From the NCBI RefSeq assembly GCF_000724625.1, contig NZ_CP007139.1, positions 3,100,001 through 3,164,000 of the forward strand: 64,000 nt of DNA, written 5' to 3'. Below, piece by piece: positions 49,450 through 56,155 of this stretch. A model generated the notes under the pieces. The model made no database searches, was not told the origin of the DNA, and worked only from the letters and a program-made list of their open reading frames with translations. The first letter of the stretch is position 1, and the number at the start of each line of letters is the position of its first letter. Source of the stretch: Fimbriimonas ginsengisoli Gsoil 348 (lineage in GTDB: Bacteria > Armatimonadota > Fimbriimonadia > Fimbriimonadales > Fimbriimonadaceae). The translations under genes and the position numbers were made by a program.

Positions 49450-49875
49450 CGACGCCTCACGGGAATTTCAACACGGAGACTCAGAGGCACAGAGACACGA
49501 AGAAGATCCAGGCGACAGCCTCTTCTCTTGAACGGTATTTGCCTTCTCAAGTCTCAATGTCTCTGAGTCTCTGAGTTGCTTTCTTCTGAACAGAGATTGC
49601 GTAGGCTGTTTCCTCAAAAAACATTTCACGATGCCAGAGCAACTAGATCAAAAATTAACCAGACTTCTGGCCAGATAGTTGACACCGCAATTGCGGTTAT
49701 GGTCATCAACCAAATAGATTGACAAAGTAGATTCACCCGTAGCCCGGGGATTTATCCCCGGTAGAACCTTGAACCGCGGCTAAAGCCACGGGCTACGGAT
49801 GAAATAAGATCAGGGAAATGTAAACCTAATTCGTCAATGACCATGAAATTGAGTCTCGATTTTTACTCAATCGGC
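49450..49875. repeat. 426-bp intergenic region with inverted low-complexity and G-type repeats
   Basis: The segment 49472-49577 has inverted tracts of the type GAGACTCAGAGGCACAGAGA, with the opposite strand version TCTCTGAGTCTCTGAGT. ACCGCAATTGCGGT at 49684-49697 is a perfect palindrome. The segment 49739-49797 is a hairpin with arms GTAGCCCG / CGGGCTAC and inner hairpins CCGGGGATTTATCCCCGG and CGGCTAAAGCCACGG. Base composition is more AT-rich than the surroundings. No gene seen. Confidence 0.7.
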
Positions 49876-50586
49876 TTACAATGGTTTTGTCGGATGAATC
49901 CGCCAGCTTTGGGCGACTGGGTCGGCGATCGAGGAGATGGTTTGAGCGTCCTCCTGGGTCAGGAAGCGGAGGGTGTAGGTGTATTCGCCGTCGATCACGA
50001 CGTAGCTGATCTGGTGGCGGTCGGATCCGTCGCGGAGTTTGTCGTCCGCGAAGAACCGGTACGCCTTGCCGATCGGTAGCTTCACTTCCTCCGGTTTGGG
50101 GGGATACGCGTAGTGACGCCGCTCGGCGTCCGTTGCCTCTGCCCACCCGACGTTTCCCGAGAGGTGGTGGCGAACCACGTAGTATTTGGTGCGGTCCTCA
50201 CCGATCGTCGGTCGGCTGCCGTTGATCACTTGAATCACGATTCCGCGCTTTTCCAGCGACGCCAGCTCCTTCTGCTCCATCTCCTGGCTTCGGCGATCCG
50301 AGTCGGCGGCCATCCGCTGAAGATCGGCACTTAGCGCCGACCCGTTAGGATCGGAACTCGAATCGCCGCCGGCGCTGCCAAGTGCGGAGAGGAGGTTGTC
50401 CGCTTTGTCCACGCCCACCCGCCAGCCGGGAGCGACCGCGAGGGTTACCGATCCATCTCGGCTTTGGCCGGGAGTCCAGCCGCCGGAGAGGGCCACTGGG
50501 CTGGCAGCGGTGACGTGAAGAGCGGGCGCCTTACGGCAGCCGGCGAGCCCAATTACGCCAATCAGGACCCAAGCGACATTTTTCAC
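49876..50586 (-). CDS. Hypothetical lipoprotein
   Basis: The GTG 50586 start gives a lipoprotein signal VLIGVIGLAGC, Cys17, in 236 residues. The mature part has a beta-rich N-terminus, a charged helix (LQRMAADSDRRSQEMEQKEL) and a beta-rich C-terminal half (GIVIQVINGSRP, KYYVVRHHLSG, ISYVVIDGEYTYTLRFL), similar in style to surface lipoproteins of unknown function. The longer frame to 50682 lacks sense and would bury the lipobox. Confidence 0.72.
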   Translation of the reverse strand: MKNVAWVLIGVIGLAGCRKAPALHVTAASPVALSGGWTPGQSRDGSVTLAVAPGWRVGVDKADNLLSALGSAGGDSSSDPNGSALSADLQRMAADSDRRSQEMEQKELASLEKRGIVIQVINGSRPTIGEDRTKYYVVRHHLSGNVGWAEATDAERRHYAYPPKPEEVKLPIGKAYRFFADDKLRDGSDRHQISYVVIDGEYTYTLRFLTQEDAQTISSIADPVAQSWRIHPTKPL

Positions 50587-50638
50587 CCGCCCATCGTACC
50601 GATTTCTTTGACCGGTGGCAAGGGTGTAACGTGTAGGA

Positions 50639-51004
50639 ATGGTGCAAGGCCTGAATACGCTGATCTGCCAGATCAGCGACATGGATCGCGCGGTTGCGTT
50701 TTATCGCGACGTTCTTGGGCTCTCGCCCAGGCTGGTAACGCCGTATTGGTCGGATTTCATGCTTGGCCCGATTCGGCTTGGCCTCCATCCAAAATTCCGA
50801 GGCGAGGCGTCGGGAGGAGGATGGATCGTCGGAGTGGAGGTCGCCGACCTAAAGGCGCTTCGAACAAGGTTGTCCGAGGCCGGCTATCCCACCGATCACC
50901 CCTATCATGAGACACCACTCGGCGTCGTCGTTGATTTCGCGGACCCGGATGGAAACCCCCTGCAGGCTATCCAACTTGGGACGAAGATGAGCGATTTCGC
51001 CTGA
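50639..51004 (+). CDS. VOC-family (glyoxalase-like) protein
   Basis: It has 121 residues and two beta-alpha-beta-beta-beta units: DMDRAVAFYRDVLGLSPRL and the C-terminal LGVVVDFADPDGNPLQAIQ. Such proteins are small metal-dependent lyases, isomerases or dioxygenases. A His and Glu pattern is only partly kept (LGLHPKF, and no Glu in the last strand), so activity is open. ATG 50639; its stop overlaps the tsaE start (TGATG). Confidence 0.85.
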   Translation: MVQGLNTLICQISDMDRAVAFYRDVLGLSPRLVTPYWSDFMLGPIRLGLHPKFRGEASGGGWIVGVEVADLKALRTRLSEAGYPTDHPYHETPLGVVVDFADPDGNPLQAIQLGTKMSDFA

Positions 51005-51414
51005 TGGAGGTTCACCAGGTCGCCGACGAGTCGGCTATGAAAGCTCTGGGGGCGCAACTTGGCCATCGTCTCAGTGTCGGGGACGTCGTGTTGCTGCGGG
51101 GTGAGCTCGGCGCGGGCAAAACCACCTTGGTGCGTGGACTGCTGGAGGGGCTCGGGCATGTGGGCGCGGTCCGGTCTCCCACTTTTAACTTGGTCCAGAG
51201 TTTTGAGACAAGTCCGCCGGTAATGCATGCGGACCTATATCGGGTCGGCAGTTACCTCGGAATCGGCTTGGAGGATTATCTCGACACTCACCTCTCCCTC
51301 ATCGAATGGCCCGACCGGGCGGAAGGCCTCATTGACCCCGCGTCGGCGTGGCGGGTCGAGATCGATTTCACGGAAATCGGCCGTTCGGTGAAGATTTCGC
51401 CACCCGGAACGTAG
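51004..51414 (+). CDS. tsaE: tRNA threonylcarbamoyladenosine biosynthesis ATPase
   Basis: It works with TsaB, TsaC and TsaD to make t6A37 in ANN-decoding tRNAs. Walker A is RGELGAGKTT (32-41), followed by SPTFNLVQSF, the conserved HADLYRV and LIEWPDRAEGL. It has 136 residues, normal. tsaB and tsaD are not nearby. The start overlaps the VOC stop. Confidence 0.94.
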   Translation: MEVHQVADESAMKALGAQLGHRLSVGDVVLLRGELGAGKTTLVRGLLEGLGHVGAVRSPTFNLVQSFETSPPVMHADLYRVGSYLGIGLEDYLDTHLSLIEWPDRAEGLIDPASAWRVEIDFTEIGRSVKISPPGT

Positions 51415-51421
51415 CAGGACT

Positions 51422-52123
51422 ATGAGCATCACCGTCGCGGGGCTTGTTGCGCGCTCGTGGTCCCGCCCCCAGGTCGTCGGCCATCGGGGCGCATCTGCGC
51501 ATGAGGTGGAGAACACTCCGGCTTCCTTCGAGGCCTGTATCCAGTCCGGTGCGCCGGCGGCGGAATGCGACGTTCGACTGAGCCGCGATGGGGAATTGGT
51601 GCTCGTTCACGACCCGGTAGTGGAAGGGAAATGGGTTCGGGATTTGAGCGCCGCTTGCCTGCATGCGCTCGGCGTATCCACCCTCGACGAAGTACTCTCC
51701 ATCACGAAAGATCGCTCCGTATTGGCGGTCGAGATCAAGCAAGGCAACGGAATCGAGGAAAGCCTTGCCGTACTCCTAACCCGGAGAGGGCTAGTCGACC
51801 AAGTAATGGTTTTCGCCTTCGACTCGCGGCGAGTCGCGATGGCGGTAGAAGCCTGTCCTACTCTCTTCGCGGTGTGGTTAGTCGGCCGCCCGCTCGAGCA
51901 CTGGAACTTTCCCGAGCTGTTCGCGCGACTTTCCGAGATCGGTGCGTCCGGACTCGGGATCGACTACCGATACCTAACGGCGAACCTAATTGCCGCCGCC
52001 CATTCCCGCGGCATCCCGATTTTCTCCTGGACCGTGCCTCCCGGCCCAGAAGCCGACCGAGTCCGAGACCTCGGCGTCAACTTCATCATCACCGACTACC
52101 CAGCCGAAGTCTCAGCCCAATAA
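51422..52123 (+). CDS. Glycerophosphodiester phosphodiesterase
   Basis: A cytosolic GDPD-type TIM barrel of 233 residues that splits glycerophosphodiesters. Catalytic H21 (VVGHRGASAH), E48 and D50 (AECDVRLSRDG) and H63 (LVHDPVV) are all present; further motifs are LAVEIKQG and FSWTVPPG, with the terminal ITDYPAEV. It starts 7 bp after tsaE. No signal peptide. A family F hairpin array follows its stop. Confidence 0.93.
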   Translation: MSITVAGLVARSWSRPQVVGHRGASAHEVENTPASFEACIQSGAPAAECDVRLSRDGELVLVHDPVVEGKWVRDLSAACLHALGVSTLDEVLSITKDRSVLAVEIKQGNGIEESLAVLLTRRGLVDQVMVFAFDSRRVAMAVEACPTLFAVWLVGRPLEHWNFPELFARLSEIGASGLGIDYRYLTANLIAAAHSRGIPIFSWTVPPGPEADRVRDLGVNFIITDYPAEVSAQ

Positions 52124-52127
52124 CCTG

Positions 52128-52279
52128 GCACTGGCTTCCAGCCAGTGGGTCCCAGGGGCATCTTGCCCCTGGACTTTACGCACGACCTACAAGGTCGTGA
52201 GGTTCATCGGCTGGGAGCCGATGCTACGTTTGCACGACCAGGATGTTGTTGCACACATGGGCTGGAAGCCCATGCCACT
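52128..52279. repeat. Family F array of six hairpins
   Basis: It has the same modules as 34934-35034, plus two more. It contains CACTGGCTTCCAGCCAGTG, CCAGGGG / CCCCTGG, CACGACC / GGTCGTG, ATCGGCTGGGAGCCGAT, a weaker GCACGACC hairpin and ATGGGCTGGAAGCCCAT. The fourth and sixth hairpins differ by a paired G-C to C-G swap. It lies between convergent genes. Confidence 0.87.
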
Positions 52280-52282
52280 TTG

Positions 52283-52699
52283 CTACTCCTGCGGAGCGCC
52301 TTTGAAGAGCCAGATGTGGGCGCCCTGGGGGTCCATGATGAGGGCCATGCGGCCGACGGTCGGGACATCCATCGCGGGAACCACAACGGTGGCGCCGAGT
52401 TCTTGGCACTTGGTCAATCGAGCGTCGACGTCGTCGACGGAAAGGTACGTGGCCCAGTGCGGAGGGGCGTCCTTGATCTGCTCCATCTCGGTCGTGCCGA
52501 GAACTCCGCAGACCGGAATACCGTTGCGGGTAAGCATCTTGTAGGTGCCCATGGAACCCATTTCCATCTCGGTGAAGCCGAAATCGAGAGCCGACGTGTA
52601 AAAGTCGATCGAAGCCTGCGAGCTTGCTCCGTAGACCTCGTGCCACACGAAAGTTCGACCGTTGTTCAATACATTTTCGTTTGCGTTATTTTCTGCCAC
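52283..52699 (-). CDS. VOC-family protein (glyoxalase-like)
   Basis: It has 138 residues and two VOC half-folds: FVWHEVYGASSQASIDFYTS and PHWATYLSVDDVDARLTKCQ, ending MALIMDPQGAHIWLFKG. The first-strand His and a His in HIW could serve a metal site. This layout is that of small antibiotic-binding or isomerase VOC proteins; the role cannot be told. ATG 52699. Confidence 0.85.
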   Translation of the reverse strand: MAENNANENVLNNGRTFVWHEVYGASSQASIDFYTSALDFGFTEMEMGSMGTYKMLTRNGIPVCGVLGTTEMEQIKDAPPHWATYLSVDDVDARLTKCQELGATVVVPAMDVPTVGRMALIMDPQGAHIWLFKGAPQE

Positions 52700-52750
52700 G
52701 AAGTTATCTTACTGCGATTTCGATGAGGCCAACAACCCTAATTTTTGACC

Positions 52751-53695
52751 TTAACGATCACGAAACGAAGCTAGAATCACCGCCACTCCCGCCGCATCCT
52801 GCGCCGCGATGCCGACCGATTTGTACAAAGTGATCTCATCGGCGGAGGTGCGCCCAGGTCGGGTTCCAAGCAACACCTCTCCAATCTCCGTGATCTCATC
52901 CAACGACAAAGTAGCTTCGCGAATCGCCTGGTCGAGCTCGTTGGCGCCGGTCGGCATCGGCATCACCGCCGTGGCCCGATGCTCCACGAAGACGTGGGCC
53001 ATGCGTAAAGCGAGCTGATCGACTTCCGCCCCGTGCGATGAGAGGCCGACCGAATTGACGTGAGTTCCGGGGCGAAGCCACTCCCCTCTAACCACGGGCC
53101 GATCCGGATGAGTCGCCGCGCAAACGATGTCCGCGGACCGTACTGCGCTTTCCCAGTCGGAGGCCTCCACCGGTAGCTCGCTCTCCAACTCGCTTACCAT
53201 TGCCGCCACTTTGTGGGGACTCCGCCCGGCAACGAGAATCCGGTCGACCGCACGCACCCGCATCATCGCCCGAGCATGCGCCTTCGCCTGAACCCCCGTC
53301 CCAAGAATCGCCACCACTCGCGAATCTTCTCGAGCCAAGAGCCGGGTTGCCAAAGCGGATCCGGCCGCCGTACGAAGCGTCGTGATATCGTCCCCTTCCA
53401 TCACGGCGAGAGGCGCCCCGCTATTGGGGTCGAACGCCACGATGACCGTCAGATGCGTAGGGATCGGATCGGCATTTCCCGGGAACAGCGCCACCAACTT
53501 TGCCTCTAGAACCCCCAGCGAGGGAACGTAGCCGGGCATCGCGGCAAGCAAACCTTTCCCCTCCACGTGGGCGGCTATTCTGGCCGGAATCGAAGTTGCG
53601 CCCCGCGACACGTCCTTCATCGCCGTCTCCAGCGCGATGTCCAGTTGACCAAGGTCGAGACGGTCCCGAACTTCTTCGGCATCGAGAAATTTCAT
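52751..53695 (-). CDS. Ornithine cyclodeaminase / mu-crystallin family oxidoreductase
   Basis: This NAD(P)-dependent enzyme of 314 residues has a dimerisation domain and a Rossmann domain: EGDDITTLRTAAGSALATRL (substrate region), ILGTGVQAKAHARAM (dinucleotide binding), DIVCAATHPDRPVV and GTHVNSVGLSSHGAEVDQ. Members act as ornithine cyclodeaminase, alanine dehydrogenase or ketimine reductase; the specific reaction is not settled by sequence alone. Single gene, ATG 53695. Confidence 0.88.
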   Translation of the reverse strand: MKFLDAEEVRDRLDLGQLDIALETAMKDVSRGATSIPARIAAHVEGKGLLAAMPGYVPSLGVLEAKLVALFPGNADPIPTHLTVIVAFDPNSGAPLAVMEGDDITTLRTAAGSALATRLLAREDSRVVAILGTGVQAKAHARAMMRVRAVDRILVAGRSPHKVAAMVSELESELPVEASDWESAVRSADIVCAATHPDRPVVRGEWLRPGTHVNSVGLSSHGAEVDQLALRMAHVFVEHRATAVMPMPTGANELDQAIREATLSLDEITEIGEVLLGTRPGRTSADEITLYKSVGIAAQDAAGVAVILASFRDR

Positions 53696-53824
53696 GAGCG
53701 GCTACCGTAACCTTGGCAGAGAAACGGCGTTCGTTAAATTTTCGGCAAGCTTATTGCGGGCGGCCGTTCACTTGTGTATCATTAGCAGACAAGCGTCTAT
53801 CATTAAGGCGTCTGGAGAAAACCA

Positions 53825-54301
53825 ATGAGATATCAGGACTATATCATCGACGTCACGCGCAAAGCCGCGGAAGAGGCGTTTCGGTACGCGGCGAACGTTC
53901 CCGCCGACAAGCTCGAATGGAAACCCCTGGATGCTGGACGGTCCGTGTTGGACATGGCCCGTGAGATGGCCAAGACTCCGGTCTGGGCCTACGACATTAT
54001 CTCCGGCGCCCCTGCACCAGAGTGGGACGAAGAGTCCGCGGCGGCCCTTAAAGCGGAAATGGAGGCATGGAAGACGATCGACCAGTGCAAAGAAGAGTGC
54101 CTGAAGCAGATCGATCGCCTCGCCGGTCTCTACAAAGATTTCCCGGATGAGCGGCTATCCGAAACGAAGTGGCTCCCCTACAGCGGTGGAAAGGACTTCA
54201 CCTACTACGAAATGATGGATTACCCTCGCTGGAACTTCACCTACCACCTCGGCCAGATCGGCTACATCCAGACGCTGTACGGCGACAAAGAAATGTACTG
54301 A
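53825..54301 (+). CDS. DinB-like four-helix bundle protein
   Basis: It has 158 residues, all helical. The end (WNFTYHLGQIGYIQTLYG) matches the DinB/YfiT pattern in which a late His binds metal. An early His is missing, so the metal site may be incomplete. Members are thiol transferases or of unknown function. ATG 53825 has GGAG 8 bases upstream. Ends at a strong hairpin. Confidence 0.72.
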   Translation: MRYQDYIIDVTRKAAEEAFRYAANVPADKLEWKPLDAGRSVLDMAREMAKTPVWAYDIISGAPAPEWDEESAAALKAEMEAWKTIDQCKEECLKQIDRLAGLYKDFPDERLSETKWLPYSGGKDFTYYEMMDYPRWNFTYHLGQIGYIQTLYGDKEMY

Positions 54302-54337
54302 GGCGAGCCGGCTCAATCGGGCGTCGAATAGACAACG

Positions 54338-54369
54338 TTGATAAAGGGTCCCTTGGGACCCCTTATCAA
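54338..54369. terminator. Symmetric hairpin terminator between convergent genes
   Basis: A 15-bp stem with one mismatch (TTGATAAAGGGTCCC / GGGACCCCTTATCAA) has a 2-base gap at the tip. It has no long T-run but its position between convergent genes fits termination. Confidence 0.7.
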
Positions 54370-54384
54370 ATCGGGTGCCTTCTC

Positions 54385-55344
54385 TTAGCGCCGATTCCGA
54401 ATAGCCTTAAAGATCTCCCATGCCGTTGCCCCCGCCATGACGATCAACGTCGAGATCAGACCGTAGCGGAAGAGGTATTCGTTAACGCCTGCGACCCCTC
54501 GGCGAGTGGTCACCGTATCCGGCATTCCATGAGTCAGTACGACCCAGGTCCCGGAGCTAAGGAGATAAGCGGCCGTAACCAGCCAGACGACAGAGCCGAT
54601 GATTTTGACCAATCGCCGGTACCGTCCGTTATCCGGACGGAAAACGGTAACCAGATCGAACGCCATCGTCGCTACCGTCACCGCCACGAGCGGCCAATAA
54701 GCGTTGTGCCAAATCGGCGCCAGCTCCCAAATCCCGAGCGAAACATGCGGCGGCCACAGCACGCCTTGAATCCAAGCGAGGACGACCCCGAGCACCACCA
54801 GTTCGGCGATCGCCTCGAACCGGACCGCGATATTCGGGTTCTTGGCCTCGGGCCGGCGCATATTGCCTACCGCGTCCCACTTATCCGGATAGCGGGTGAG
54901 ATGTCTTTGGATGGCAATGAATATGCCGGTGATGACCACGAACTGGATGGTGAAGTGGAAGACGAATCCGGAAATCCAAACGCCCACCGAGACCGGCTCC
55001 CAGTACGAGAGGACCGCTAGAACCAACACGTGCAGCACCACCGAGATGGCGGCGATGATCTTCATCGCGCCGAGATAAAACGGAAACAGGTCGCGTCCGA
55101 TAAGTTCGCGCCCAAAGGAAAGGGTTCCTTGGTTCGGTTGATACCGGCCGCCGACGATCAGGGGGTGCCCGAAGCGGTGCAAGATCTCTTCTTGCTCGGC
55201 GTCGGTCAGCGTTCTCCCGAGCGAGCGCTGACGCTCCTCCATCTGTGAGGCGATCTCTTCCGAGAGCTCGGCAAGGATATCTTGCTGCTGATCCTTGGGC
55301 AGCAGGGGCTTGATCGCCCGTAAGTATTGATCCAAAAGTTCCAT
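54385..55344 (-). CDS. HAAS-domain membrane protein, PadR partner
   Basis: The N-terminal 70 residues form the HAAS-type helical domain that follows PadR genes (YLRAIKPLLPKDQQQDILAEL, LTDAEQEEILHRFGHPLIVG). About six membrane helices follow (starting near 85, 120, 180, 215, 245 and 292). HAAS proteins are thought to pass membrane signals in PadR operons. It starts 2 bp after the padR stop, so the pair is one transcript. Confidence 0.85.
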   Translation of the reverse strand: MELLDQYLRAIKPLLPKDQQQDILAELSEEIASQMEERQRSLGRTLTDAEQEEILHRFGHPLIVGGRYQPNQGTLSFGRELIGRDLFPFYLGAMKIIAAISVVLHVLVLAVLSYWEPVSVGVWISGFVFHFTIQFVVITGIFIAIQRHLTRYPDKWDAVGNMRRPEAKNPNIAVRFEAIAELVVLGVVLAWIQGVLWPPHVSLGIWELAPIWHNAYWPLVAVTVATMAFDLVTVFRPDNGRYRRLVKIIGSVVWLVTAAYLLSSGTWVVLTHGMPDTVTTRRGVAGVNEYLFRYGLISTLIVMAGATAWEIFKAIRNRR

Positions 55345-55346
55345 TG

Positions 55347-55673
55347 TCAGACTCCCTCTAAAATTCCGTTCAGCGATCTATCGATGCTCTTCCACTCAGT
55401 CAAGAGCTGCTCCAGCGTCGTTTCCCCTTGGGACGAGAGGCGATAGAACCGCTTCTTCCGCTTGTCCTCCTCGCGCCATTCGCTCACTAAAAGCCCCTGA
55501 GTCTCGAGGCGGCGCAGGAGTGGGTAGAGCGTCCCTTCGTCGATCTCCATCCCGTGCTCGCTGAGGGCTTTCCGCAGCGTGTAGCCGTACTGTTCGCTCC
55601 GTAGCGCCGCCAACGCGGCTACCACCAAGCACCCCCGTCGCAGCTCCAACCGTAAATTCTCAAACTGGTCCAT
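55347..55673 (-). CDS. PadR family transcriptional regulator
   Basis: A compact winged-helix repressor: LVVAALAALRSEQYGYTLRK (helices 1-2), IDEGTLYPLLRRLETQGLL (recognition helix), wing EWREEDKRKKRFYRLS, then one C-terminal dimerisation helix, 108 residues, PadR subfamily 2. ATG 55673 is preferred; GTG 55679 adds two residues. It is likely autoregulated through the repeats directly upstream and controls the HAAS gene. Confidence 0.92.
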   Translation of the reverse strand: MDQFENLRLELRRGCLVVAALAALRSEQYGYTLRKALSEHGMEIDEGTLYPLLRRLETQGLLVSEWREEDKRKKRFYRLSSQGETTLEQLLTEWKSIDRSLNGILEGV

Positions 55674-55684
55674 CTTCACCTGCT

Positions 55685-55747
55685 CATACTATGTGTCGCA
55701 CAGTAGCTTATACATACTATATCACACACAGTATGCGTTGCACAGTA
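55685..55747 (-). promoter_or_regulatory. Repeated PadR-type operator
   Basis: Two 19-bp imperfect palindromes, TACTATGTGTCGCACAGTA (55687-55705) and TACTATATCACACACAGTA (55715-55733), are 28 bp apart. A third partial copy ending CACAGTA (55741-55747) follows after a further 14 bp. The AT-rich block directly precedes padR and should hold its promoter. Confidence 0.72.
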
Positions 55748-55752
55748 ATTTC

Positions 55753-55884
55753 TCCGGATCCCCCTCTCCCTCCTTCGGATGTATGTGCCGAACGAGGGAG
55801 AGGGGGTTGGGGGTGAGGGAGTCCGGAAGAGCCGGTCTGGAGACCAGCGGTCCTCCGGATCATCGGCGAGGGCGCCGACGCTAC
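55753..55884. repeat. Composite C+E+A hairpin repeat
   Basis: A family C unit close to 3933-4006 is followed by GCCGGTCTGGAGACCAGCGG (family E) and a reverse family A core (CATCGGCGAGGGCGCCGACG). The order is the reverse complement of the 44500 composite. Confidence 0.85.
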
Positions 55885-55929
55885 ATCCGCCACGACTGGG
55901 CAAAATCCTTCGCCGAAGAAGTAGGCTAA
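55885..55929 (+). pseudogene. Possible remnant of a gene end next to the repeat
   Basis: Directly after the repeat an open frame reads RHDWAKSFAEEVG and stops at TAA 55927-55929. It looks like a real protein C-terminus whose upstream part has been replaced by repeat DNA. Too short to be sure. Confidence 0.25.
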
Positions 55930-55932
55930 GCC

Positions 55933-56079
55933 ATGAAGCGTCCATCTAAAAAAGACATCAAGGCCGCCGTGGACAAGCTGAAGCTGTCCAACAATGCGGC
56001 GGGCGGGACCAACGAAGAAGTCGTCGTTACCCCCACCGAAAAGAAGGGCAGCCAGCGTATTCGTAAGCGAACGATCTAG
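55933..56079 (+). CDS. Small basic hypothetical protein (48 aa)
   Basis: It reads MKRPSKKDIKAAVDKLKL and ends GSQRIRKRTI. It is strongly basic with an acidic Thr/Val centre, has no hydrophobic segment, and shows good codon use. GTAGG lies upstream of ATG 55933. Its position just after a truncated frame suggests a former two-gene unit, as in small antitoxin or nucleic-acid-binding pairs, but I cannot name a family. Confidence 0.5.
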   Translation: MKRPSKKDIKAAVDKLKLSNNAAGGTNEEVVVTPTEKKGSQRIRKRTI

Positions 56080-56155
56080 CCCGAACCTAATTCCGAATCT
56101 CCGGCGTTGCCTTCCCCTTGCGCAAATAGCTGGGCTAAGATGGTGTCGGTAAGAT

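Noticed and set aside
55685-55747. Possible CRISPR-like repeats upstream of padR
   Set aside because: Only two and a half short imperfect copies with a 28/14 bp period and no spacers or cas genes; better explained as an operator.
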